Source: a virus | Virus record (IMG/VR): IMGVR_UViG_3300048772_000281 | Span: 1 to 21,376 of that record | Reading direction: 5' to 3' (one strand) | Length of the DNA: 21,376 nt | Part shown: positions 8,731-15,691 of the stretch, piece by piece | Layout of the letters: each line of letters begins with the position of its first letter | Numbering within the stretch: position 1 is the first letter of the stretch | The notes under the pieces: model-generated | The model's database searches: none | What the model was told of the DNA's origin: nothing | What the model saw: only the letters and a program-made list of their open reading frames with translations | Position numbers and translations under genes: made by a program

Positions 8731-8759
8731 AAAAACGGCGCGGGAACCACCCCGCGCCG
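8731..8759 (-). terminator. Rho-independent terminator after the major capsid gene
   Basis: A perfect 9-bp GC-rich stem (CGGCGCGGG at 8736-8744 pairing with CCCGCGCCG at 8751-8759) has a 6-nt loop. On the minus strand it is followed at once by five T residues (8735-8731). It lies 27 bp past the capsid stop codon and isolates that gene from operon B. Confidence 0.92.
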
Positions 8760-8785
8760 CCGATGACAAAACCAACGCGAAAAAC

Positions 8786-10513
8786 TTAATGATACGGTGT
8801 GGTCGTCGTAGTGCCGCCACTCGGATAATCAGCACCGTTATCAACCAGCGGTTCGATCTCCGTGGAGTCCCAGTTCTCGATGATCAGATTGCTCTTGGGA
8901 CATTCGACAACCACGGTGTAACTGGTGGAGGTCAACGTCTGCTCGCGCGTCGGAACTTTCATCACGCACGCGTAATCCGAGTTGACAGACGCCATCGTTT
9001 TCAGGTCGCCAGTCTTGGCGATGACTTTATTTGTGGCGAGGATGCCCGGATAGATCCCGGCAAAGTCAAGTATCCACAACACCCTCGCCATGTTCGATGA
9101 CGCACCGTAAGCACGGGCGCCAGCGGACAAATAGTCGTCGAAGAAGTAGTGGGTGACGATGTTCATCGTCAGCGCCGGCCACTGCAACGGATACGCGCGG
9201 TAGCGGAAACCGAACTCCGCGTTCTTCGGCTGCGAAGCAACGGGCGTGTTGAACGACTTCACAGAGTCGTCAATGCTCAACGTCATCCGCAAAGTGTTGT
9301 TCGACTTGCCGCTGTAATACTTGATCATCGCCTGATTGATGCGCTCGGCAGTCACCGAGTCGGTGAAGATGTCAATCGTGTCGGGCTTGTTTCCAATGCC
9401 CTCGCGGACACGCGAAATGTTGTAGAGCGCCCGGAACAGCGCGGGCAGGTTAAGGCCGGCACCTTGAAGGTCAACGATCTGGCCGCACTCCGCCAACTGT
9501 TCGTAAACACCGACGACGTTCGCGCGCTTGCCCTGGCAGGTCGCGCCGTCAACGCCGAGGCCGAACTGTGAGCCGTCGAATGCGTCAATGGTTTCGAGGT
9601 CGTTGTAGGTCGAAAGGCTCTGGTTCGGCAGAGGTTTCGAGAAAAAGATGTTGTGGACTAAGCTCTTTTGGAAAGAGCGGCCAAGCTGCTTGTTGCGCTG
9701 GATGTCATCCAAGTCGCCGAACTCCCGGAAGAGCGGGTTGTTTTCGAGAATCAACGCGCGCCATTTGTCGTAGTTCGAGGATTTGCAAAGGCTCGTGCGC
9801 GTGGTTTCAAACCAGAAGGGGACGTTCTTCCAGTTGATGTAGGAGGGGTCTTCGTTGCAGAACTTCTCGTAATCGCTGACATTGTTCGAGCCAATCGTCA
9901 TCACGCCATTGACCGGGCTGGTCAGTTTGTCGGCGTCGAGGAAGGAGTTGGCGTTCTGCGAAGTGAGCGTGAGATCGGCGGTGTCGTCGCCATTGTCAAC
10001 CGCGCTGACAATCGCCCATGCCGTCGAAGCCTTCGTTCCGGCATTGGTCATCGAGTCAATGTAAACGCGGCGGCCGGCGGGGAACAGGCGGAGATCAATC
10101 GGGATGTTCGTCGAGGAAGTGACTTCGACAACCCAATTGCTGGCGGAGGCGCGGCCATTGCCGACGATCCAGTATTCATCGTTGATCGGGCTGAACTGGC
10201 GGGCCATGATGAACGGCGCGATTTCGATGAGGCCGCTGTTCATGTTGTCGCTCTTGATGCGTTTCGACAGATTGACCCTGTTGGCCATCAGGAAATCATA
10301 CATCCCGTTCTGGACGGCCTCGCACATCTTGATTTCCATGTCGTGCATCAACAGCGCCTCCATGACGCGGTAGTTGCCCGATTTCATATAAACATCGGTG
10401 AGATCGCCGACTTCGAGCGGAACGGCATCACAGATGGTGACGCTGCCGCATTGCCTGATGTTGGTGGAAATCGCCGGAGCGCATTTCGAGAAACTGTTTG
10501 CTACGAGTGCCAT
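8786..10513 (-). CDS. Probable major capsid protein
   Basis: This 575-residue protein is soluble, with no signal peptide or membrane segment. Its mix of helical segments (about 40-90 and 230-300) and beta-rich stretches suits a HK97-fold capsid subunit. Residues ~125-210 are strongly beta-type with Thr/Ser/Asp turns and could be an inserted accessory domain. The C-terminus is a short Gly/Thr tail. Position supports the call: it follows portal, a 95-residue protein and a scaffold-like protein, and precedes neck and tail genes. It is the only gene in the arm with its own terminators on both sides, as expected for a protein needed in hundreds of copies. The ATG is preceded by an A-rich leader (GAAAAATT) and no Shine-Dalgarno sequence. 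Fold and exact family are inferred. Confidence 0.85.
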   Translation of the reverse strand: MALVANSFSKCAPAISTNIRQCGSVTICDAVPLEVGDLTDVYMKSGNYRVMEALLMHDMEIKMCEAVQNGMYDFLMANRVNLSKRIKSDNMNSGLIEIAPFIMARQFSPINDEYWIVGNGRASASNWVVEVTSSTNIPIDLRLFPAGRRVYIDSMTNAGTKASTAWAIVSAVDNGDDTADLTLTSQNANSFLDADKLTSPVNGVMTIGSNNVSDYEKFCNEDPSYINWKNVPFWFETTRTSLCKSSNYDKWRALILENNPLFREFGDLDDIQRNKQLGRSFQKSLVHNIFFSKPLPNQSLSTYNDLETIDAFDGSQFGLGVDGATCQGKRANVVGVYEQLAECGQIVDLQGAGLNLPALFRALYNISRVREGIGNKPDTIDIFTDSVTAERINQAMIKYYSGKSNNTLRMTLSIDDSVKSFNTPVASQPKNAEFGFRYRAYPLQWPALTMNIVTHYFFDDYLSAGARAYGASSNMARVLWILDFAGIYPGILATNKVIAKTGDLKTMASVNSDYACVMKVPTREQTLTSTSYTVVVECPKSNLIIENWDSTEIEPLVDNGADYPSGGTTTTTPYH

Positions 10514-10711
10514 AATTTTTCGTTGTTCAATTGTTAAACTTTACGCAAACAGCATCTTTCAATTCGTCAAGGGTTGCTGAAAGAAAGTTGAATTATTTTT
10601 CCACATTCTTTGAAGATGCCATATTTGGCATTCTATCGGGCTTAATACTCCGCGACCTAAATGGCCATATTGCCTTGCAAATAAAAGGCTCCATTAGGTT
10701 CAATCCACCTT
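10514..10711 (-). promoter_or_regulatory. Upstream region of the capsid gene
   Basis: About 200 bp between the scaffold terminator and the capsid ATG hold no gene. On the minus strand TTGACG (near 10571) and TAAAGT lie 21 bp apart, too far for a standard sigma70 promoter, so the start point is unclear. GCCATATT occurs twice on the plus strand (10618-10625 and 10664-10671). The first is part of an inverted repeat, ATGCCA-TATT-TGGCAT (10616-10631); the second overlaps the palindrome ATGGCCAT (10661-10668). These could bind a regulator of late capsid expression. Confidence 0.45.
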
Positions 10712-10748
10712 GAAAACGAAAAGACCCGTTCGCGCTTTTGCGAACGGG
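10712..10748 (-). terminator. Rho-independent terminator ending operon A
   Basis: CCCGTTCGC (10725-10733) pairs perfectly with GCGAACGGG (10740-10748) around a 6-nt loop. On the minus strand the stem is followed by TCTTTTCGTTTTC. It lies 23 bp past the scaffold stop codon. Confidence 0.9.
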
Positions 10749-10771
10749 CTTGTTGAAAAACCGGCCTGAAA

Positions 10772-12181
10772 TCAGGCTTTGGCGATGAATTTATTAAAGA
10801 ATTTCGACTGTGAATCGGTGGATTCCGGCGCTTTTCCGCTGGAAGTTCGCGGTTGAATCGGGACATCTGGCGTCTCCGGTTTGTCGTCTTCATCCGCCGG
10901 AACCGGCTTCACCGTGGACTGAACCGTTGGTTTTTCCAGTGGTGTTTCCAGATTTATCCCGCGTGCCTTTGCGCGCTTGGCAAACTTTTCATCCTCGACA
11001 GAGATTTGTTTTTTCGCCTGCTGATAGACGCCGTTGACGAGCAACACCTGAATATCCTTTTGGTTGAACGTCCAGAACTTCCCCTGCTGTTCCTTGGACA
11101 ACTTCCAAAATACTGCCGCCGGTTTGAATGGATGTCCCTTGCTGTTTTGCTGTTGATCGGAGGGCAGTTTCAAAAGCTGCGCCTCCTTTTGAAGAATGAA
11201 ATTGCTGATGTCACGATGCAATGGGTTCTGCCCGCTGAACGGCACCAGCCCGTTAAAGAGTGCGTGGTTCTCGGCCACAAGCCGCTCAACCATGTCGGCG
11301 GAACTGATGATGATTTCGGTTTTTACCGGGTCTTCGGCGTTCAATTTGTCGAACACTTCCTTCTTCACAACTCCGTCTTCGCCGACAATCGCCGCATATT
11401 CCTCGCCCATCTTGGAAAGAAACGAACGTCCGGCAGCCAGGCGCTCGGCGGCAATGACCGGCATTGCTGACTGCAATCGCGCAGCCGCCGCCACCTTCAT
11501 ATCGTCCTTTTTCTGCGAATCGCCCACAACCTTTTGGACTTTGATTTCGGCAAGGGCGTCGGTGTAATCGTCATCGTCCCAATCCAAACCCTGCTCATTT
11601 TGAGCAATCCATTCCTTGTGATCCTCGGCATCCTCGTCGAAGGTTTCGCCGGGGTGTTCGGTCTCCCATTTCGCCGCGTAGTCAACAAGATTGGCCAGTG
11701 ATTTTTTGTAAAGGTCGGCCATGCCTTTGTATTTATCGGGATTGGATTTCTCCATTTCAGTCAAGATCGAAACGCGGCGCTGCTCGGCGGCTGGTAATTT
11801 TCTCAACTCCTCCACTCTCTTTATTTCCTCATCAGCCAAACGGGTTTCGCGCGTAAAGGTTGATTTGGTTTCGGCCAGTGCAGTCGCAACACCGCGCGCC
11901 GCCGCCTCCGCAATTTCATCCGCGCCCAACGGAACCGGTGGCGGTGAGGCTGCTGCGTGCGCCGGCGCTGGCTTTGCCTTTGGCTTGACTGCCGGCTTGT
12001 CTTCCTTTTTCTTTGGCGTGACAAGCGGCTGCTCGCCGGGCGGTCTGGGAATGAATCGTGAAGTGAAAGAGTCAATCGCCTTGCTTTCAACGGGCTTCTC
12101 GCCCCCGGCCTTTTTGACTTCTTCGGGTGTTGGTTGAACGAGGGGGATGATTTTTTCGTCTGTCGGTTTTTCTTTTGCCAT
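10772..12181 (-). CDS. Probable scaffolding protein
   Basis: This 469-residue protein is highly charged and mostly helical or disordered, typical of phage scaffolds. Residues 1-90 are Pro/Lys/Ala-rich and probably unstructured. Residues ~95-260 are predicted helical with long Lys/Glu runs, including a very acidic patch (DWDDDDYTDALAE near 200-212). The last ~60 residues are again Pro/Thr-rich and end with a short basic-hydrophobic segment, SKFFNKFIAKA, like the C-terminal coat-binding helix of known scaffolds. It sits between portal and capsid, the usual scaffold position. No catalytic motif is visible, so a fused protease seems unlikely. The ATG follows GGAAAAATT with no Shine-Dalgarno sequence, the same leader type as the capsid gene. 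Confidence 0.75.
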   Translation of the reverse strand: MAKEKPTDEKIIPLVQPTPEEVKKAGGEKPVESKAIDSFTSRFIPRPPGEQPLVTPKKKEDKPAVKPKAKPAPAHAAASPPPVPLGADEIAEAAARGVATALAETKSTFTRETRLADEEIKRVEELRKLPAAEQRRVSILTEMEKSNPDKYKGMADLYKKSLANLVDYAAKWETEHPGETFDEDAEDHKEWIAQNEQGLDWDDDDYTDALAEIKVQKVVGDSQKKDDMKVAAAARLQSAMPVIAAERLAAGRSFLSKMGEEYAAIVGEDGVVKKEVFDKLNAEDPVKTEIIISSADMVERLVAENHALFNGLVPFSGQNPLHRDISNFILQKEAQLLKLPSDQQQNSKGHPFKPAAVFWKLSKEQQGKFWTFNQKDIQVLLVNGVYQQAKKQISVEDEKFAKRAKARGINLETPLEKPTVQSTVKPVPADEDDKPETPDVPIQPRTSSGKAPESTDSQSKFFNKFIAKA

Positions 12182-12204
12182 AATTTTTCCGAGTGGTTGG
12201 TGGT

Positions 12205-12492
12205 TTATTTTGAAGTGATGAGCGTGAAGGTTTCCTTGCGCTGTTTCAGTTCTTGCAGGACTTCAAGCGCGGTCTGATAGCGAATGGCGATGGCGAGTTC
12301 GGCATTGGCCGCATCGGTGTAATTCGGAAATTTTCCAGATTCAAGCGCCTTGTTGGTTGCGGCAAAGGCGGATTTCTTGGCCTCGGCCTCGATGATGCGC
12401 TCAAGGGTTTTAAAATCGCTTCGCCTAAAAAGGTTGACGACGGAATCTTGCAATCCTTTTTCCAGTGGCGTTTCGTTGAGTTCAATGTTCAT
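12205..12492 (-). CDS. Small helical protein between portal and scaffold
   Basis: This 95-residue protein is almost entirely helical: charged N-terminal third, an Ala-rich middle (FAATNKALESGKFPNYTDAANAELA) and a Lys/Glu/Leu C-terminal helix. I do not recognise the family. Its ATG overlaps the portal stop (ATGA), so it is probably translated with the portal, and it ends 23 bp before the scaffold start. Possible roles are a portal accessory or assembly chaperone, but this is only position-based inference. Confidence 0.8.
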   Translation of the reverse strand: MNIELNETPLEKGLQDSVVNLFRRSDFKTLERIIEAEAKKSAFAATNKALESGKFPNYTDAANAELAIAIRYQTALEVLQELKQRKETFTLITSK

Positions 12493-14939
12493 CGTGGAAT
12501 CATTGCGGGCGGTGGCATTTGTCCATCCGGCGGCAATGCTGCCTGAACTGGCGTCGGTGTTCCGGGGGCATTCATTTGCGGAGGCAACGCTGGCGGTGCG
12601 GGCGGCGGCTGCGCGAGTTTGGAGAGCAACACTTCAAGCTGCTGGACAAGCTGGCCGATTTGCTGGATTTGCTGTGCGCCCTGTTGAATCTGTTTCTCCT
12701 GCTTCACCATCTCATCAGCGGCGGGTTTAGCGATCTTTTCCTCAACGGTTTTCAGGATGGCTTGCTGCAACTGCTGCAACAGCGGCATGATTTCCTGCTG
12801 AACTGGGGACATCGGCGGCTGGCTGGCGGGCGCGGGCGGTGCTCCAGTCGGTTGCGCGCCGGGTTGCGGCGGCTGGCCGGGCACAGGCTGGCCGGTCGGC
12901 GGGGTTTCCACCGGAAGTTTGAAGTCCTCATCAGCGCCAGCCATCTTCGCGGCCTGTTCAAGCAGGCTGATGACGCGCTTGGCTCCAATCGGCGCGAAGA
13001 TTTCAGGATGCGAGGCGATGATCCCGATGGTATTGAACATTGCTTGAGCTGTCTGCTGGTCAGTCTGCGGTTCGTCATCCTTGCCCGTGCGGGCAAACTC
13101 ATCCAATTCGAGCTTGTGCTTTTCACCCTTCACAAAAATCTTGTCCTTTGACCGTCCCGTGATGGTGAAGCCCAATTCTTCGATGACCTTTTCAACGTCG
13201 GGGATGTCCATTGAAACCTCTGATTCAAAATCGGCGTCCATGTAGGCGCGCGCCCCGGTGTAGAGTTGCTGTTTCCACGCATCAATGCCATTGTCAATCG
13301 AGGCCCCCGTGTAATTCACGCGTGAATCAGATGATTCGTTTGTGGTTTCGACCTCTTTTGCGGACTGATAATGTTTTGCCGTCGCCCCGACTTCCTGCGC
13401 CGTGAACTGCAACACCCGCCCCATGATGTCGAGCACCGCTCCCATCATCTGCATCATGTCCTGAATCGTCCGGTAATTCAACTGAACCGGCGTGAATGCG
13501 CGCTGCGGATCAAACCCGCCCCGCCCGGATTTCATTGAATCATACGGCAGAAAATTCAAACTTCGGTAGCGGGCTTCTCCCAGATTTTTTAACTCGTCAA
13601 TGTCGGTCTTGTTCACCAAGTTCGTGTCGTAGAAAATGACGTTGGCAAGATTTTGCTTCGAGGTCAGAAACATCTGGGTGATGATGTTTCCCAAAATGTC
13701 CTGCCATGAAATCGTTTCCAGTCCAAGGCTTGTTTGACGGCCAGCCTGGGCATCGTAGTCGTAACCCATGAACCAGTTTGGATTGTAGGCGCATGGCTCG
13801 GCCCAGATAACCGTTGAATCTCCGGCAAGATAAAAACGGTGCCACACCGGATGGCCGTAGGTATCAACCAGTTTCCCGTCTTCATATCGTCCCAAATCCC
13901 AGTCGCGCGGGCGGAGCTTCATGTAATAGCGCGTTATGAACACCGCTTTGTCCCGATCTGATGTGCTGTAAATTGCCGCCTTGTCCTGACGCTTTGCATC
14001 CGCGCCCGCACCCAAAATCGGGAATTGAAGGCGGCATGGGTAAAATTCATTGAAATAATTTCCGGCCAGCGGGTTGTCAAACCAGTTGGTGCCGTAGGAA
14101 ATTGACCGGCGATTCCAAAAATTGCGATTGTCAAGCAATTCGCTGAATGGTACCACGTCCCAATAGGCGCAGAATTCAATTCCAGAATCGCTGTTGATGC
14201 TCGGCAGGGGATGATACAAATCGTAAAACATCCGGGTCGGATGCGGAAAGGTGTAGCGCAACCCTTCTTTCACTGTCACCTTTTCTTCATCCTCTCCCTG
14301 CAACTGCCGTTCGCAATGCCATTCCTCACATGGAAATGACAGCGCCACGCCATATTTTACAGTCTGCTTGATGGCCTGATCCAGATAGTTCACATAACCG
14401 TAATCAGTTGAAATCCGATTGATAAGGTCGGTGACGATCTCGCAGATGACGCGGTTGCGCGCGGTTTTTTTCAACGGGCGATAAGGCAGTAGTGGCACCC
14501 GGTTCCGTTCGTTGAACAGCGTGGCGATGCGAGCGGCACAATATGCCCGCGCCAGCGGGATGAGGACTTGGAAGAAGATCGGCGGATTGACCACCTTCAA
14601 GGTTTCGCCTCCCTTCGTCTTGACGGTCAGAAATAGTTCGTCCTCCTTGATTCCCCACTTTTCGATCTCGGCCAGCAATTCCTCGGCCTTCAACTTTCGC
14701 GACATCAGATGCCGGACAAAGGTTGCGGTCGTCTGATTGAACGGTGCGTCATGCGCCAGATCAATCGCGGCGTAATTTTTCCAGTCGGTAAGATTTCGGG
14801 TGTAACCGTCCTTGACACGGTTGCTGATGAGATCAATGAGCTTTTGAACGCGAGGTGGCTTCTGCGGCATGGTGAATAATTTCTTATACTCGCCGCTTGA
14901 GATGCCGTGCTTCTTCAGCACTTTGATGTCAACGCTCAT
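12489..14939 (-). CDS. Portal protein
   Basis: This 816-residue protein has the size and position of a podovirus-type portal, the dodecameric ring through which DNA enters the head. The conserved-looking core includes PLLPYRPLKKTARNRV followed by a long helix and a YGYVNYLDQAIKQTVKYGVA-type segment, as in large phage portals. Residues ~690-816 differ sharply: Pro/Gln/Ala-rich stretches flank a Gln-rich helix (QEIMPLLQQLQQAI, then QIQQGAQQIQQIGQLVQQL) likely to form a coiled coil. I chose ATG 14939 (MSVDIKVLKKHG). The longer frame back to 15098 begins with a basic, compositionally odd segment that overlaps the upstream gene. GGA lies 8 nt before this ATG. The stop overlaps the next ATG. Confidence 0.88.
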   Translation of the reverse strand: MSVDIKVLKKHGISSGEYKKLFTMPQKPPRVQKLIDLISNRVKDGYTRNLTDWKNYAAIDLAHDAPFNQTTATFVRHLMSRKLKAEELLAEIEKWGIKEDELFLTVKTKGGETLKVVNPPIFFQVLIPLARAYCAARIATLFNERNRVPLLPYRPLKKTARNRVICEIVTDLINRISTDYGYVNYLDQAIKQTVKYGVALSFPCEEWHCERQLQGEDEEKVTVKEGLRYTFPHPTRMFYDLYHPLPSINSDSGIEFCAYWDVVPFSELLDNRNFWNRRSISYGTNWFDNPLAGNYFNEFYPCRLQFPILGAGADAKRQDKAAIYSTSDRDKAVFITRYYMKLRPRDWDLGRYEDGKLVDTYGHPVWHRFYLAGDSTVIWAEPCAYNPNWFMGYDYDAQAGRQTSLGLETISWQDILGNIITQMFLTSKQNLANVIFYDTNLVNKTDIDELKNLGEARYRSLNFLPYDSMKSGRGGFDPQRAFTPVQLNYRTIQDMMQMMGAVLDIMGRVLQFTAQEVGATAKHYQSAKEVETTNESSDSRVNYTGASIDNGIDAWKQQLYTGARAYMDADFESEVSMDIPDVEKVIEELGFTITGRSKDKIFVKGEKHKLELDEFARTGKDDEPQTDQQTAQAMFNTIGIIASHPEIFAPIGAKRVISLLEQAAKMAGADEDFKLPVETPPTGQPVPGQPPQPGAQPTGAPPAPASQPPMSPVQQEIMPLLQQLQQAILKTVEEKIAKPAADEMVKQEKQIQQGAQQIQQIGQLVQQLEVLLSKLAQPPPAPPALPPQMNAPGTPTPVQAALPPDGQMPPPAMIPR

Positions 14940-15174
14940 TTTGTTTTCCAAATAGTCGGGATGGATGGACGTTTTTTTGGAACTGCCGAATAACTGCCCT
15001 TCGGTGTGCGGACGTGAACGGCATCGGGAGCACCGCAACGGCAAACGCACCAGGATAAACACACGCACCGGGAAAGTTGTCTTTGGGTTTCTTCTCAAAG
15101 ATTATTTGAGGATCGCCGTCGAGTGAATACGTCCACCCAAAGCGCACCCGGCTATCTGTGTTTTGTTTGCTCAT
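14929..15174 (-). CDS. Small hypothetical protein upstream of portal
   Basis: This 81-residue frame starts at ATG 15174 (MSKQNTDSRVRFGWTYSLDG) and overlaps the portal start by 11 bp, which would couple their translation. It has an acidic-aromatic N-terminal half and a basic C-terminus with no known motif. A start at 15204 would give 91 residues, but that ATG lies inside the loop of a stable hairpin (15184-15224). I prefer 15174, which lies just after the hairpin. No Shine-Dalgarno sequence is visible. Confidence 0.55.
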   Translation of the reverse strand: MSKQNTDSRVRFGWTYSLDGDPQIIFEKKPKDNFPGACVYPGAFAVAVLPMPFTSAHRRAVIRQFQKNVHPSRLFGKQNER

Positions 15175-15183
15175 ATTTACGCG

Positions 15184-15224
15184 GAAGGCGGCGGGCAGTC
15201 TCATGGGACAACCGCGCCGCCTTC
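15184..15224 (+). terminator. Hairpin with plus-strand T-tract between the 118- and 81-residue genes
   Basis: GAAGGCGGCG (15184-15193) pairs perfectly with CGCCGCCTTC (15215-15224) around a 21-nt loop that can form a small inner stem (GTC/GAC). Reading on the plus strand, TTTTATTGTT follows, as in an intrinsic terminator. On the minus strand, the direction of the flanking genes, no T-tract follows and the hairpin lies in the leader of the 81-residue gene. Confidence 0.55.
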
Positions 15225-15256
15225 TTTTATTGTTGGCCGTAACGTGGCCACAAAAA

Positions 15257-15613
15257 TTATTCCTTCATCAAGTTCTTGATGGCGGGATTGTCGGTCGTGG
15301 TGTCAATCTCCGTGGCCGGCGGCTCGCCTGCTTCCTCGTCGCCGGGCTTGGCCTCGGCGTCCCCGGCGGGCTTGGCGTCTTGGATTTCCGTGACGGTGAG
15401 TTCGCCGGGAGAAATCTGCGTGGCCTTGAGCGTGATTACGTATTCCTGCCCATCCTCCCACTCGTCAACGTAGCCCTTGAACTCGTCCGCTGACGGGTCG
15501 AGCGAAAGCCGGTTGTCAACGGCTCCGGGTTCCTCGGTTGATGTGGGAGCGCCACCGCCGCCGGCTGGGGCGGCATCCGCAATGTCGGGCGCGCGAAGAA
15601 TTTGTGTTCTCAT
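15257..15613 (-). CDS. Small acidic protein, first gene of operon A
   Basis: This 118-residue protein is strongly acidic and low in complexity. A Gly/Ala/Pro-rich N-terminal part is followed by a short ordered-looking segment (FKGYVDEWEDGQEYVITLKA, then ISPGELTVTEIQD) that could form a small beta structure. A Glu/Asp/Ala/Pro tail ends in NPAIKNLMKE. I do not recognise it. I chose ATG 15613 because it follows a good promoter; the longer frame to 15652 would place its start upstream of that -10 box. It opens the operon that encodes portal and scaffold, so a head-assembly role is possible. Disorder and acidity also fit an assembly chaperone or a DNA mimic, neither proven. Confidence 0.65.
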   Translation of the reverse strand: MRTQILRAPDIADAAPAGGGGAPTSTEEPGAVDNRLSLDPSADEFKGYVDEWEDGQEYVITLKATQISPGELTVTEIQDAKPAGDAEAKPGDEEAGEPPATEIDTTTDNPAIKNLMKE

Positions 15614-15617
15614 TTTG

Positions 15618-15645
15618 TTGAAAGATTTTAATTTGTTGCTATCGT
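15618..15645 (+). promoter_or_regulatory. Candidate promoter for terminase gene
   Basis: TTGAAA (15618-15623) is followed after 16 bp by TATCGT (15640-15645). Transcription would start near 15652, giving a leader of about 40 nt ending in an A-rich run before ATG 15692. It overlaps an opposing promoter on the other strand. Confidence 0.45.
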
Positions 15646-15652
15646 TAATCAA
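15625..15652 (-). promoter_or_regulatory. Candidate promoter for operon A
   Basis: On the minus strand TTGATT (15652-15647) is followed after 16 bp by TAAAAT (15630-15625). Transcription would start near 15618, about 5 nt before ATG 15613, so the mRNA would be nearly leaderless. Confidence 0.5.
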
Positions 15653-15691
15653 TGTCTTACATCAAAATGCCGCCGCCGTCAATAAAAATTT

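Noticed and set aside
9668-10537. A 289-codon plus-strand frame across the capsid gene
   Set aside because: Repetitive Val/Asp/Arg/His composition typical of the antisense of a structured gene; no promoter or leader.
14940-15098. Extended N-terminus for the portal
   Set aside because: The extra 53 residues are basic and irregular and overlap the upstream small gene; ATG 14939 has a better context.
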